The notes: generated from the sequence alone by a model not told the origin. 64,000 nucleotides of DNA from Myxococcales bacterium (GCA_016707895.1 JADJGV010000002.1:620001-684000), one strand, 5' to 3'; shown: positions 1-8,673, counted from the stretch's first letter. Translations and numbers: made by a program.

Positions 1-944
1 CGGTGCGGGAACAGATCCTGGATCGACACCGTGGCCTGCCGCAGCTCGGGGTCGGTGTCGATCGCGATCTTGGCGCCGCGATCGAGCGCGCCGCCGCCCG
101 GGCGGGGCCGCGCGCCGGCCGGGTTGGTGAGGTCGCCGAAGCGATCGCCGATGGCCTTGGTGATCGCGGCGGGGTCGACGTCGCCGACGACGATCACCGC
201 CATCAGGTCGGGGCGGTACCAGTCCTTGTAGAAGCGCTGCGCGACGTCGCGCGGCGCGCCCTTGATGATCTCGGGCTTGCCGATCGGCAGCCGCTGCGCG
301 TAGCGGGTGCCGCCGTAGATGATCGGCGCCTGCTGCTGGAAGATGCGCATCTCGGCGCCGCGGCCCAGCCGCCACTCCTCGAGGACGACGCCGCGCTCCT
401 TGTCGACCTCGACCGGATCGAAGCTGATGTTGCCGGCCCACTCGCGCAGGATGTCGAGGCCGGTGGCGACGAACTGCGGGTCGTCGGTCGGCACCTGCAG
501 CTGGTAGACGGTCTGATCCCACGACGTGTACGCGTTGACGTCGGGGCCGAACTCCATGCCGATCTTCTCGAGGTAGTCGATGATCGCCTGCTTGGGGTAC
601 TTGGCGGTGCCGTTGAACGCCATGTGCTCGACGAAGTGGGCCAGGCCCTGCTGGTCGTCGTCCTCTTGCAGCGAGCCGGCGTTGACCGCCAGCCACATCG
701 CGGCGCGATCCTCGGGCTGGTGGTGGGGCAGGACGTAGTAGGTGAGGCCGTTGGCCAGCGTGCCGCGCTGCACCTGCGGCCACAGCGGCAGCGGCTGCTC
801 GGCGTCGGCGGCCGGCGTGGCGTCGCCGCCGGTGGGCGGTGGGTCGACGGTGGCGTGGTCGTCGGTGGGCGGCGCGGGGGGCTTCGGCGGGCTGCCGCAG
901 GCGAGGGCGGCCAGGATCGGCAGCAGGCGGAGGTGGGATCGCAT
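1..944 (-). CDS. M16 family zinc metallopeptidase (insulinase/pitrilysin-like), exported lipoprotein; C-terminus beyond the window
   Basis: The reading frame runs leftward from ATG at 944 and is still open at base 1, so about 314 N-terminal residues are present. The start MRSHLRLLPILAALACGS is a lipoprotein signal with lipobox LACG, followed by a Pro/Asp-rich linker. The inverted zinc motif HFVEH lies at residues 103-107 (H103, E106, H107), and the surrounding text (LANGLTYYVLPH, AGSLQEDDDQQGLAHFVEH, MAFNGTAKYP) is classic for M16 peptidases. Family members degrade peptides in the periplasm or at the outer membrane, usually as a catalytic plus an inactive half; only the catalytic N-terminal half is visible here. 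The gene is divergent from the TSP3 lipoprotein at 1022, with a short shared promoter region. Confidence 0.9.
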   Translation of the reverse strand, partial: MRSHLRLLPILAALACGSPPKPPAPPTDDHATVDPPPTGGDATPAADAEQPLPLWPQVQRGTLANGLTYYVLPHHQPEDRAAMWLAVNAGSLQEDDDQQGLAHFVEHMAFNGTAKYPKQAIIDYLEKIGMEFGPDVNAYTSWDQTVYQLQVPTDDPQFVATGLDILREWAGNISFDPVEVDKERGVVLEEWRLGRGAEMRIFQQQAPIIYGGTRYAQRLPIGKPEIIKGAPRDVAQRFYKDWYRPDLMAVIVVGDVDPAAITKAIGDRFGDLTNPAGARPRPGGGALDRGAKIAIDTDPELRQATVSIQDLFPH

Positions 945-1021
945 GAGGGCTCGGATGCTAGCCGAGGGGTGGAGTTGCAGGAATCACCCCGAATGGAGGG
1001 GTCTGGCGTAAACTGGCAACG

Positions 1022-2074
1022 ATGGTTCGCTGGCTGACACTCGTGGCGGGGGTAGCGCTCGCTGCCGGGTGCTTCAACGCCGAGCACCGATGCGGGACCG
1101 CCGCCGACTGCCCGGGCGGCACCTGCGAGCCGAACGGCTACTGCAGCTTCGCTGGCGCGACCTGCCAGGAGTACGGCGCGGGCGCCGGCAGCCTGGCCGG
1201 CACCTGCGTGCTCGACGCGGCGCCCGACGGCGCGGTGGTCGACGCGGCGGCGCCCGACGGCGCGGTGGTCGACGGCGCGGTGGTCGACGCGCGGGCGCTC
1301 GATGCGCCGCTGGCCGATGCGCCGCTGGTCGATGCGCGGCTGGTCGACGCGCCGCTGGTCGACGCCGGCTGCACCAGCGGCCATGACGAGGACGGCGACG
1401 CCATCCCCGACGCGTGTGACAACTGTCCCCACCTCGCCAACCAGACGCAGGCCAACATCGACGGCGACGCCCTCGGCGACGCCTGCGATCCGCGGCCGAC
1501 CGTCCCGACCAGCGCGCTGGTCGCGTTCGAAGCGTGGGGCACCGCGTCGGCGTTCGTGCCGGGGTGGACCGCGGTGAGCGGGACGTGGTCGGTCGCGGGC
1601 GACGGCGTCCAGGTCGGGCTGTCGACGACCGTCGGGCGCATGACGCGGCCGGTGACGATCCCGAGCGGTGGGACCGGCGGCGTCTTCGTCGAGATCGGCT
1701 TCAACCTGTCCCAGGTCCAGGCGCCGAGCTACCTGTCGGTGTTCGCGCCGGTGGCGGCCGACTTCGCGAGCGGCAACGGCTGCGGGATACGCCAGGAGCT
1801 GATCTCGCCGCAGCCGACCCTGATCAGCCAGACCGCGACCAGCGCCACGGCGTTCAGCAACACCACGCTGGCCACCTACGAGGGCACGCTGACGCCGCCG
1901 GTGGTCGGGGTGATCCGCCTCGAGCACCGCGACGACGCGACCACCTGCACCGGGACCATCGGCGCGGTCAGCCACACCGGCGACGCGACGTTCCCCGGCG
2001 CGATCGATCACGTCGGCCTGGTGACCCGCGGCCTCGCGGGCGTGATCCGCTACGCGATCGTCTACACCGACTGA
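1022..2074 (+). CDS. TSP3-repeat lipoprotein with Asp-Ala linker
   Basis: A 350-residue secreted protein. The N-terminus MVRWLTLVAGVALAAGC carries a lipobox (AAGC). A short Cys-rich segment follows (about 20-60: CGTAADCPGGTCEPNGYCS), then a low-complexity stretch of DGAVVDA and DAPLVDA repeats (about 66-115). Next comes a calcium-binding thrombospondin type 3-like segment (DEDGDAIPDACDNCP, then NIDGDALGDACD), and last a roughly 180-residue beta-rich region resembling a lectin/LamG-like sandwich, which I cannot assign firmly. Surface-anchored proteins of this design are abundant in myxobacteria; the molecular role is unknown. Its 3' end overlaps the convergent HIT gene by 13 bp (2062-2074). 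Confidence 0.8.
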   Translation: MVRWLTLVAGVALAAGCFNAEHRCGTAADCPGGTCEPNGYCSFAGATCQEYGAGAGSLAGTCVLDAAPDGAVVDAAAPDGAVVDGAVVDARALDAPLADAPLVDARLVDAPLVDAGCTSGHDEDGDAIPDACDNCPHLANQTQANIDGDALGDACDPRPTVPTSALVAFEAWGTASAFVPGWTAVSGTWSVAGDGVQVGLSTTVGRMTRPVTIPSGGTGGVFVEIGFNLSQVQAPSYLSVFAPVAADFASGNGCGIRQELISPQPTLISQTATSATAFSNTTLATYEGTLTPPVVGVIRLEHRDDATTCTGTIGAVSHTGDATFPGAIDHVGLVTRGLAGVIRYAIVYTD

Positions 2075-2505
2075 GCGCCGAGCGCGCGCGCGATCCGGGT
2101 GGCGTCGGCGTCGAGCGCGGCCCGCGGCACCGGCGGCAGCAGCCGGCGCGGGCCGATCGCCAGCGCGCGCCACAGGTCGCCGCGCACCCGCGGCACGACG
2201 TGCACGTGCAGGTGGGCCACGGTCTGGCCGGCGGCGGGGCCGTCGTTGACCAGCAGGTTGACGTCGTCGCACGGCAGGCCGGCGGCGCGCACCGCCGCGG
2301 TCACGTCGCGGGCCAGCGCGAACACCGCCGCGACGTCGTCGGGCGGCAGGTCGCCGAGCCGCTGGCCGTGGCGGGTCGGCACGCACAGCACGTGCCCGCG
2401 GCGCCACGGCCGGATGTCCATGAACGCCACCGCCGCCGGGCGCCGGCACACCACGCTGGCCGGTGCCTCGTCGCGCACGATCGCGCAGAAGACGCAGGGC
2501 GCCAC
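2062..2505 (-). CDS. HIT family nucleotide hydrolase/transferase
   Basis: A cytosolic protein of 147 residues. The frame is open further upstream, but the domain begins at VAPCVFCAIVRDEAPA, so I use GTG at 2505. The CxxC of HIT zinc-site variants is present (C4, C7). The substrate-anchoring NDGPAAGQTVAHLHVHVVP carries the histidine triad H98-x-H100-x-H102. The family hydrolyses AMP-linked nucleotides (for example adenosine 5'-phosphoramidates or Ap4A); the precise substrate cannot be read from sequence. The length is normal for the family. The 3' end overlaps the convergent TSP3 lipoprotein gene. Confidence 0.88.
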   Translation of the reverse strand: MAPCVFCAIVRDEAPASVVCRRPAAVAFMDIRPWRRGHVLCVPTRHGQRLGDLPPDDVAAVFALARDVTAAVRAAGLPCDDVNLLVNDGPAAGQTVAHLHVHVVPRVRGDLWRALAIGPRRLLPPVPRAALDADATRIARALGAQSV

Positions 2506-2519
2506 GCCCCGATGGTACG

Positions 2520-3422
2520 TCAGCGGCGGCTGAGCTGCAGCGGCGCGTCGCCGCTGCGGCTGCCGCGGTCGATGCGGTAGACCACGCCGACGGTGAGCTG
2601 GCGCTGATCGAAGCCGCCGTCGAGGATCGGCAGCATCGTCGCCGCCATGCCGGCGTCGCCGCGATCGACGATCGAGCCCTCGACGTAGACGTCCCAGTCC
2701 TTCACCACGGCGTAGACCGAGCCGACCGTCACGTCGAGCCGGGTGTTGGGCTCGATCCCCGACGACGACGCCACCGGCACCGCGAGGTTGGCGCCCATCC
2801 AGGTGCCCCACCAGCCGTTCGGCGTGTGGAACATGACCTGGCCGCCGACGGTGGCCTCGGCCAGCCACTGGTCGGGCGTCGCGTCGAAGCGCAGCGCGGT
2901 GGCGTCGGCGCCGCCGCTGACCTGGAACGACAGCGTCTGATCGGGGTGCGCGCGGAACACCATCGCGGTGGCGGCGCTGCCCCACAGCCCGTCGTCGCCG
3001 AGCGTCGGCCCGCCGCTGCTCGAGGCCGCCAGCGCCCACTTCGGCGACACCGCGATCTTGATCCCGGCGGTCGCGCGCTGCAGGGGGCTGGCGTCGCTGT
3101 ACGCCGGCTGCTTGGCCAGCAGATCGAGCGACCCGAACAGCTCGACCCGGCGCGCCGCGGTGTAGCGGACCCGGGCCCGCGCCAACCCGACGTCGGTGAG
3201 CTTGAGCGCGCGGCCCTCGGCCAGGCCGACGTCGCTGGTGATGAAGCGCAGCTCGCCGCCGACGTCCCAGCCCGGCGGGCCGACCAGCCAGTCGCGGGTC
3301 GCGGCGCGGGCGTCGCCGACGTCGCCGATCGCCAGGCCGTCGGCGGCGAAGCCGCGCTCCGGGGGCTGGGCGAGGGCGGTCGCGGGGACGGCGAGGATGG
3401 CGAGGCAGGCGAGGCGGCGCAT
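2520..3422 (-). CDS. exported hypothetical protein, probably outer-membrane beta-barrel-like
   Basis: A 300-residue protein with a clean Sec signal peptide (MRRLACLAILAVPATALAQ, cleavage after ALA). The mature part has alternating hydrophobic/polar strands, frequent aromatic ends (for example WDVYVEGSIVD, QLTVGVVYRIDRG) and Gly-rich turns, which suits a small outer-membrane barrel or porin-like protein. I do not recognise a named family. It lies 14 bp upstream of the HIT gene on the same strand, so the two are probably co-transcribed. It is divergent from the lipoprotein gene at 3651 across a region that contains an inverted repeat (3531-3580). Confidence 0.7.
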   Translation of the reverse strand: MRRLACLAILAVPATALAQPPERGFAADGLAIGDVGDARAATRDWLVGPPGWDVGGELRFITSDVGLAEGRALKLTDVGLARARVRYTAARRVELFGSLDLLAKQPAYSDASPLQRATAGIKIAVSPKWALAASSSGGPTLGDDGLWGSAATAMVFRAHPDQTLSFQVSGGADATALRFDATPDQWLAEATVGGQVMFHTPNGWWGTWMGANLAVPVASSSGIEPNTRLDVTVGSVYAVVKDWDVYVEGSIVDRGDAGMAATMLPILDGGFDQRQLTVGVVYRIDRGSRSGDAPLQLSRR

Positions 3423-3530
3423 GCGGCTACCACGCGCGATCGCGGCAAAGGATCTCCGGTGGCGTGGTGTCGGCTGGCGATCGCCCCGCTGGCGGCGCGG
3501 CCGGCGGGGGGGGCCCTGGCAACTCGATCC

Positions 3531-3580
3531 GCCGGCTGATCGGGCCGCGCGACCCCGCTCCGGCGACTGGATCAGCCGGC
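3531..3580. repeat. perfect 11-bp inverted repeat in a divergent promoter region
   Basis: GCCGGCTGATC at 3531-3541 is exactly inverted as GATCAGCCGGC at 3570-3580 with a 28-nt spacer. It sits between genes divergent at 3422 and 3651. It could be an operator for both promoters or an RNA hairpin in the 5' leader of the plus-strand gene. An AT-richer patch with a small palindrome (ATTGATTTCAAT, about 3590-3601) follows and may belong to the plus-strand promoter. Confidence 0.4.
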
Positions 3581-3650
3581 AGACGCCGTATTGATTTCAA
3601 TCGGTTAGGCCGGTTCAGCGATGGCACCGGCCTTGCTCAATGGCTCCGGC

Positions 3651-5276
3651 ATGAAGCGCATCTCGTCCCTCGCTCTGCTGTGTGCGGCTCCGCTCGTCGC
3701 CGGCCCCCTGGCCGCGTGCACCTCCGAGGACGACCCGTACGAGGGCGAGATCGTGAAGGACGCTGACGGCAAGGCCGACACCAGCGCCGCCGCGGTGTTC
3801 ATGGACATGGAGTTCGACGGCCAGCTCCTGACCGACTCGTCGTGGAACGCCGAGCAGACCGTGAAGGACCAGCTCCTCTACACGATCGGCCAGCTCAACG
3901 GGAAGAACTCGGTCGGCCGCCTCGACAAGGTGCAGCTCACCAACGTCGTGAAGACCACCGAGGCGGGCAAGACCAAGATCACCTACCACGCGAAGATGCC
4001 GGTCTCGTGGGGCAGCAAGACCAACCTGCCCTCGAGCGTCAAGCTGACCTTCCCGCTCGACATGAGCTACTCGAAGCTCGACGCGTTCGCGACCAGCTAC
4101 GGTCACAGCTGCGTCGACTTCGGCGCCCACGACGTCGACTCGGGATCGATGTGGTACTACTTCCGCCCGGAGCGCTCGGGCTGCACGTTCACCGCGGCCG
4201 ACGTGTTCAAGACCACCGCGTCGCTGTCGGTGTCGCCGATCAACACGACCGGCAAGTTCCCCGAGTACAACAAGGTGTGGGAGGACGGCACGCTGAAGAT
4301 GGTCGCCATCTTCGGCAAGTACGAGGACGGCGCGACGTCGGGTGACGCCGGCATCGACGCCTGGAACCAGTTCATCGCGTCGATGAAGCGCGAGCTCGGC
4401 GCCTCGGTGGTGACCGTGCCGGCGACCCTGCCGACCAACCCCGGCACCACGGTCACCGACGTCGAGTTCCGCGCCACGCTGGCCGACGGCAAGACCGTCC
4501 AGGTCAACGCGATGCTGACCGACAACGTCCGCACCGCGCTCGGCCAGACCGCGTTCCGCACCAAGTACGAGTCGCTGTCGACCCGCGCCGACTTCATCGT
4601 CTACAACGGCCACGCCGGCCTGGGCGCCAACGTCCGCGCGCTGGCCCGCGCCGGCCGCTGGGTCGCCGGCCAGTACGTCATCATGTTCGAGAACGGCTGC
4701 GACACCTACGCCTACGTCGACGGCTCGATCATCGAGGCCCACAAGGCGGTCAACGCGGACGACCCGATCGGCACCAAGTACGTGGACGTCGTCAACAACG
4801 GCATGCCGGCGTTCTTCTCGTCGATGCCGGGCGCGACGATGGCGATGTTCAAGGGCCTGATGTCGTACGCGGCGCCCAAGACCTACGAGCAGATCTTCGC
4901 CAACGTCGACCGCTCGCAGGTGGTGCTGGTGACCGGCGAGGCCGACAACACCTTCACCCCGGGCGGCGGTGGCCAGCCCGAGACCTGGGCCGGCCTCAAC
5001 GCCAGCGGCACCGTCAAGAAGTCGGAGATCAAGAAGTTCCCGACCCCGACCCTGGCCGCCGGCACGTACACCTTCTCGATGACCGGCACCGCGGACGCCG
5101 ACCTCTACGTCCGCGTCGGCAGCGAGCCGACCGCCTCGACCTACGACTGCCGCCCGTACAAGAACGGCTCGAACGAGTCGTGCGAGCTGACCCTGGCCCA
5201 GCCGGCCAAGGTGTTCGTCCAGGTCCGTGGCTACGCGACCACCTCGACCTTCGAGCTGGTCGGCAAGAAGAACTGA
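3651..5276 (+). CDS. secreted lipoprotein with possible clan-CD (caspase/gingipain-like) peptidase core and C-terminal PPC-like domain
   Basis: 541 residues from ATG 3651, chosen because the signal MKRISSLALLCAAPL...LAAC with its lipobox starts there; an in-frame ATG at 3621 adds ten unlikely residues. The centre has two hydrophobic strands, each followed by a nucleophile-like motif: FIVYNGHAG (His321, codon 4611-4613) and YVIMFENGCDTY (Cys350, codon 4698-4700). This is the His-Gly / Cys arrangement of clan CD cysteine peptidases such as gingipain, clostripain and caspase. The last ~90 residues (TLAAGTYTFSMTGTADADLYVRVGSEP and onward) match a bacterial pre-peptidase C-terminal (PPC) beta-sandwich. 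Peptidase activity is inference; secretion and lipid anchoring are well supported. A terminator-like hairpin follows the stop. Confidence 0.7.
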   Translation: MKRISSLALLCAAPLVAGPLAACTSEDDPYEGEIVKDADGKADTSAAAVFMDMEFDGQLLTDSSWNAEQTVKDQLLYTIGQLNGKNSVGRLDKVQLTNVVKTTEAGKTKITYHAKMPVSWGSKTNLPSSVKLTFPLDMSYSKLDAFATSYGHSCVDFGAHDVDSGSMWYYFRPERSGCTFTAADVFKTTASLSVSPINTTGKFPEYNKVWEDGTLKMVAIFGKYEDGATSGDAGIDAWNQFIASMKRELGASVVTVPATLPTNPGTTVTDVEFRATLADGKTVQVNAMLTDNVRTALGQTAFRTKYESLSTRADFIVYNGHAGLGANVRALARAGRWVAGQYVIMFENGCDTYAYVDGSIIEAHKAVNADDPIGTKYVDVVNNGMPAFFSSMPGATMAMFKGLMSYAAPKTYEQIFANVDRSQVVLVTGEADNTFTPGGGGQPETWAGLNASGTVKKSEIKKFPTPTLAAGTYTFSMTGTADADLYVRVGSEPTASTYDCRPYKNGSNESCELTLAQPAKVFVQVRGYATTSTFELVGKKN

Positions 5277-5296
5277 GCGCCTGCCTCGCCTGGCTT

Positions 5297-5329
5297 GCGG
5301 CGGCCCCTCGACGGGGCCGTCGCCGTTTT
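5297..5329 (+). terminator. Rho-independent-type terminator after the PPC lipoprotein gene
   Basis: Stem CGGCCCC (5301-5307) pairs perfectly with GGGGCCG (5313-5319) around loop TCGAC. It extends outward by about four further pairs including one G-U, and TTTT follows at 5326-5329. It lies between convergent genes, 20 bases after the stop at 5276. Confidence 0.6.
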
Positions 5330-5338
5330 CGGGCGCCG

Positions 5339-5506
5339 TCAGCGGCGCGGCTTGGGCTTGGGGTCGGGGAACGTCTTGTGGCAGCGCGGGCAGCGGCGGA
5401 AGGCGGCCGGCCGCAGCCGCGACACCAGCTTGCGCTGGCCGCAGTGCGGGCAGGTGATCGCGGTGGTGCGGGCCAGCGCGGCGGCCATCGCGATCGCGCC
5501 GGCCAT
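5339..5506 (-). CDS. small zinc-ribbon protein
   Basis: 55 residues. The ATG at 5506 overlaps the TGA of the upstream gene (ATGA), implying translational coupling. Two CxxC knuckles (CPHC at 19-22 and CPRC at 39-42) spaced by 16 residues form a zinc ribbon of the rubredoxin/transposase-zinc-ribbon type. A basic Pro/Lys tail (DPKPKPKPRR-like) follows. The N-terminal 18 residues are hydrophobic/Ala-rich. The function is unknown; such mini zinc ribbons bind nucleic acid or act as redox/structural modules. Confidence 0.65.
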   Translation of the reverse strand: MAGAIAMAAALARTTAITCPHCGQRKLVSRLRPAAFRRCPRCHKTFPDPKPKPRR

Positions 5507-6078
5507 CAGCGGCCGCCCATCGCCGACGCCATCCGCGCCTTCAGCTTGCTGGTGAGCTCGGGGCTGGCGAGGTGCTCGCAGCCCTTCCAGTCCTCCAGCG
5601 GATCCTTGGCGTTGGCCAGGCACGCCTTCATCGCCGGCGGCCAGCCGTCCTGGTTGCACGAGTCCTTGATCGCCGCCGCCGCTCGCTCGGCGAGCTTGGC
5701 CATCTCGGGCGGCCCGCCCCCGCCGCCGCCGAGCTGCTTCTCCATCGCGCCGCGCAGCTTGGCCGCCACCACGTCGCACTGCCCATCGACCTTGACGTCC
5801 GGGAACATGCGCGGCGCGCACAGCGCGGCCGACCACACGTCCTTGGCCGCCATCAGGCACTCGCCCTGCTTGGCGTCGACGCCGGTGTCGCGGCACGCCT
5901 TGACGAAGCGCGCCACCGTCGGCGCCCGGGTCTCCGGCGGCGCGTAGTTGCCCAGCTCGAACGCCGCGGCCGCCGCCCCCACCTTGTCGCAATCGGCCGG
6001 CGGCCCGCCGCCGCCGCCGCCGGTCTTCTGGCAACCCACCAACGCGAGCGCGACGCACAACGCGACCTGACGACTCAT
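5506..6078 (-). CDS. Cys-containing lipoprotein of unknown function
   Basis: 190 residues. MSRQVALCVALALVGCQKTGGGGGG is a lipoprotein signal with lipobox LVGC and a Gly-rich tether. The mature part has paired cysteines (ADCDKV, KACRDT, GECLMA, ALCAPR, GQCDVV, DSCNQD, KACLAN, KGCEHL) in a helical context, suggesting disulfide-linked helical hairpins in the periplasm. A second poly-Gly tract lies near residue 118. It is the first gene of a two-gene unit with the zinc-ribbon protein. No named family recognised. Confidence 0.75.
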   Translation of the reverse strand: MSRQVALCVALALVGCQKTGGGGGGPPADCDKVGAAAAAFELGNYAPPETRAPTVARFVKACRDTGVDAKQGECLMAAKDVWSAALCAPRMFPDVKVDGQCDVVAAKLRGAMEKQLGGGGGGPPEMAKLAERAAAAIKDSCNQDGWPPAMKACLANAKDPLEDWKGCEHLASPELTSKLKARMASAMGGR

Positions 6079-6152
6079 GCCCCGATCATACGCGCTCGCT
6101 CCGCCCCGCGCCCGCGCGCCGCCGATCGCCGCGTGGCGTCACCCGTACGCGA

Positions 6153-6848
6153 TCAATACGCCGCCCGCGGGCTGGCCAGCTGGCCGCCCTCGACCGCGAC
6201 CAGCCGGTAGAAGGTGCCGGCGCCGCGGTGGGCGAACTGGCCGTGCGCGGCCAGCTGCGCGTCGAGCTCGTCCTGGCGCACGTCCTCGCGCTCGAGCCAG
6301 CCGGTGGCCTCGACGAGGCCGCCCTCGGCGCCGCGGTCGTCGACGTCGACCCCGAGCAAGGTCGGGCGGCGGGTGGCGTGGAGCGGGCCGCGCAGCGTGA
6401 CCAGCTCGCCGACCGCGGCGGGGACGTCGGCGGCGTCGACGATCGTGCGCGCGGCGCGCGCGACCAGCGGGCCAGCGACCCGCGGCACCAGCGCCGCCGC
6501 GTAGCCGCCGATGCCGTAGCAGCGGGCCGCCGGCGGTGGCGGCGTCGCGGCGTAGCGGACCAGCACGTGATCGCCGGCGTCGATCACCGCCGCCAGCGTC
6601 GGCGGGTCCATCGAGTCGCCGCGGGTGATCACGATCAGCATGTCGCGGCCGAAGTCGATCGGCGGACGGGCGCGCAGCGGATCGGTCGAGCGCGGGGCCG
6701 GCTGGCGTTGCTGGATCCGGTGGGTCGGCAGCGTCGTGATCAGCGCGTCGTAGGCGGCCTCGTCGCGGATCGCGCGCGTGGTCGGCGCGTCGTCGTCGCC
6801 GAGGTGGATCTGCCCGAGCCAGCGCGCGGTGATGGGGAGGCTCCGCAT
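6153..6848 (-). CDS. conserved-looking hypothetical protein
   Basis: 231 residues without a clear signal peptide or membrane segment. A central block (FGRDMLIVITRGDSMDPPTLAAVIDAGDHVLVRYA) is vaguely reminiscent of the PrcB C-terminal beta-sandwich seen in myxobacterial and spirochaete protease-complex subunits, but the match by eye is weak and I do not assign it. The gene stands alone, 40 bp upstream of the ABC transporter unit's end on the same strand. Codon use is typical of the window. Confidence 0.6.
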   Translation of the reverse strand: MRSLPITARWLGQIHLGDDDAPTTRAIRDEAAYDALITTLPTHRIQQRQPAPRSTDPLRARPPIDFGRDMLIVITRGDSMDPPTLAAVIDAGDHVLVRYAATPPPPAARCYGIGGYAAALVPRVAGPLVARAARTIVDAADVPAAVGELVTLRGPLHATRRPTLLGVDVDDRGAEGGLVEATGWLEREDVRQDELDAQLAAHGQFAHRGAGTFYRLVAVEGGQLASPRAAY

Positions 6849-6888
6849 GACCCGACGGTAGCGCGCCGGCGGTGGTTCTTGCCCGCTG

Positions 6889-7527
6889 TCACGGCCGAGC
6901 GGCCGCTGGCGAAGTGACCAGCCGGCCCGCGTCGAGCACCAGCTCGCGGGTCGCCACCTGCGCCCGCACCGCGGGATCGTGGGTGGCGATCAGCACGCCA
7001 GCGCCGGCGGCGGCCGCGGCCGCCAGCAGCGTCGCCATCGCGGCCAGCGCGCCGGCGTCGAGCCCGTTGTCGGGCTCGTCGAGCACCAGCGCCGGCGGCG
7101 CGCCGATCAGCGCCGCCGCCAGGCACGCGCGCCGGCGCTGCCCCAGCGACATCCGCTCGAAGCGGCGATCGGCGATTGGCGCGAGCTCGAGCGCGTCGGC
7201 TACCGCGGTCGGCAGCGCCGCGCCGCCGCGCAGCCCGCCGACCAGCGCCCACAGCTCGGCCGCGGTCAGGTGGCCCGGCGGATCGGCGCCCTCGGGCACG
7301 TAGCCGACGCGGCGCCGGGTCCCCGAGGTCGCGCCGGCGATCGCCACCCAGCCGCGATCGATCGTCAGCGCGCCCGCGATCATCGCCAGCGTCGTCGACT
7401 TGCCGGCGCCGTTGCCGCCGACCAGCGCGACGAGCTCGCCGGGCGCCACCGCGAACGCCACGTCGTCGACCACCCAGCGGTCACCGCGGCGCTTGCCCAG
7501 CCCGCGCACCTCGATCGCCGCGGTCAT
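6889..7527 (-). CDS. ABC transporter ATP-binding protein
   Basis: 212 residues, a compact single nucleotide-binding domain. Walker A GGNGAGKST is at 37-45. The signature motif is the atypical MSLGQRRR in place of LSGGQ. Walker B VLDEPDNGLD and the H-loop ATHD are intact. The frame stays open far upstream, but the domain starts at ATG 7527, which overlaps the TGA of the permease gene (ATGA). With that permease it forms an ABC-2-like exporter, possibly for a lipid, peptide or drug. It resembles CcmA/NatA-type ATPases in size. Confidence 0.88.
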   Translation of the reverse strand: MTAAIEVRGLGKRRGDRWVVDDVAFAVAPGELVALVGGNGAGKSTTLAMIAGALTIDRGWVAIAGATSGTRRRVGYVPEGADPPGHLTAAELWALVGGLRGGAALPTAVADALELAPIADRRFERMSLGQRRRACLAAALIGAPPALVLDEPDNGLDAGALAAMATLLAAAAAAGAGVLIATHDPAVRAQVATRELVLDAGRLVTSPAAARP

Positions 7528-8630
7528 CGCCCGCGCCCCCCGACGGCGACCGCGCCGCCGACCAGCACCACCGCCGCCACGCCGAGCAGCGACAGCATCC
7601 CGATCGCGATCACCGACGCCAGCGCCACGCCGCCCGCGCCGCCGGCCAGCGTCTGGCCCGGGTGCGGCGCCGCGATCGCCCGCCGCGCGACCGCGGTCAT
7701 CGCCAGGCCGACGCCGACGCCGGCCGCGATCGACACCGCCGCGATCGCCGCGACGTGCGCCGCCGGCGGCGCCGCGATCGCGATCGTCGCCGCCGCCACC
7801 ACCGCGCCCAAGAGCGCGCCGGCGATCACCAGCACCAGCGCCCGCGCCCCGGCCACCGCGCCGCGCGAGGTCGCGGCCGCCGCCACCCACGCCCGCAGCC
7901 GCAGGTCGTCCTCGACCACCGCGGTGCCCACCGCGACCAGCCCGCACGCCACCGCCACCGCCGCCACCGCCGCCACCAGCGTCGCCGACGGCAGCGCCGC
8001 GACCGCCGCGCTCTCGATCAGCGCCGCGCCCAGCGCGCCGCCCAGCACCGCCAGCCCCGCCGCGAACAGCACCGACCCGCCCCGCCGGCGCACGATCGCC
8101 CGCGCGTGCACGCCGACCAGCGCCGCCACCGCGCCGCGCCACCGCGGCCGCCGCGGCGCCCGCACCCAGCGCGCCATCGCCAGCGCGATCGCCAGCGACG
8201 CCAGCGCCAGCCCGAGCCAGGTCAGCGCGCCGGTCGCGCCGCGCGCCGCGATCGCCACCGCCGCCCACGGCGCGTGGATCGCCAGCGCCGTCGCCAGCCG
8301 CGCCGCCACCTCGAGCCCCGGCGCCCCCGGCAGCGAGCGCAGCAGCTCGAGCCCGGGCGCACCGACGATCGCCCGCGCCGCCGGCGTCAGCAGCACCAGC
8401 CAGCCGCACGCGACCACCGCGATCACCCGCGGCGCGCCGGCGGCCAGGGCCGCCACGTCGCGCGGGGCCAGGCCGTTGCCGCCGAACACCGCGCCACCGA
8501 CGATCGCCGCGCCCAGCCACGCCGGCATCGCGCGGCCCAGCCCGGCGCGCCCCAGCGTCGCCAGCCACACCCGTCCGGCGCGGGTCCAGGCCCAGGCGGA
8601 CGGCGCGGCGAGCTGCATCGGCGCCACCAT
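7524..8630 (-). CDS. polytopic membrane protein, putative ABC permease partner
   Basis: About 368 residues, extremely Ala/Val/Leu-rich, with many predicted transmembrane helices (for example VIAVVACGWLVLLTPAA, WLGLALASLAIALAMA, VLFAAGLAVLGGALGAAL, ALVLVIAGALLGAVVAA, VASVIAIGMLSLLGVAAVV-like). The start is uncertain: ATG at 8630 is used, with ATG at 8618 and GTG at 8648 as alternatives. The stop overlaps the ATPase start, so the two subunits are probably made together. Divergent from obgE; the promoters share about 40 bp. Confidence 0.72.
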   Translation of the reverse strand: MVAPMQLAAPSAWAWTRAGRVWLATLGRAGLGRAMPAWLGAAIVGGAVFGGNGLAPRDVAALAAGAPRVIAVVACGWLVLLTPAARAIVGAPGLELLRSLPGAPGLEVAARLATALAIHAPWAAVAIAARGATGALTWLGLALASLAIALAMARWVRAPRRPRWRGAVAALVGVHARAIVRRRGGSVLFAAGLAVLGGALGAALIESAAVAALPSATLVAAVAAVAVACGLVAVGTAVVEDDLRLRAWVAAAATSRGAVAGARALVLVIAGALLGAVVAAATIAIAAPPAAHVAAIAAVSIAAGVGVGLAMTAVARRAIAAPHPGQTLAGGAGGVALASVIAIGMLSLLGVAAVVLVGGAVAVGGRGR

Positions 8631-8673
8631 ACAGCTTGACCCGCCCACGCGCTGGCCCTATGTCTCCACCGCA

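Noticed and set aside
1201..1370. Regular short repeats, considered as CRISPR or minisatellite
   Set aside because: They are degenerate codon-level DGAVVDA/DAPLVDA repeats within a lipoprotein gene; no spacers of constant length.
203..2449. Long open frame on the minus strand (748 codons) across three genes
   Set aside because: Arg/Pro/Ala-rich translation without domains; it overlaps the M16, TSP3 and HIT genes, which have clear motifs. Typical shadow of very high GC.
6979..8673. In-frame extension of obgE by more than 560 codons upstream
   Set aside because: The added sequence is the antisense of the ABC transporter genes; Obg homology begins at GTG 8674.
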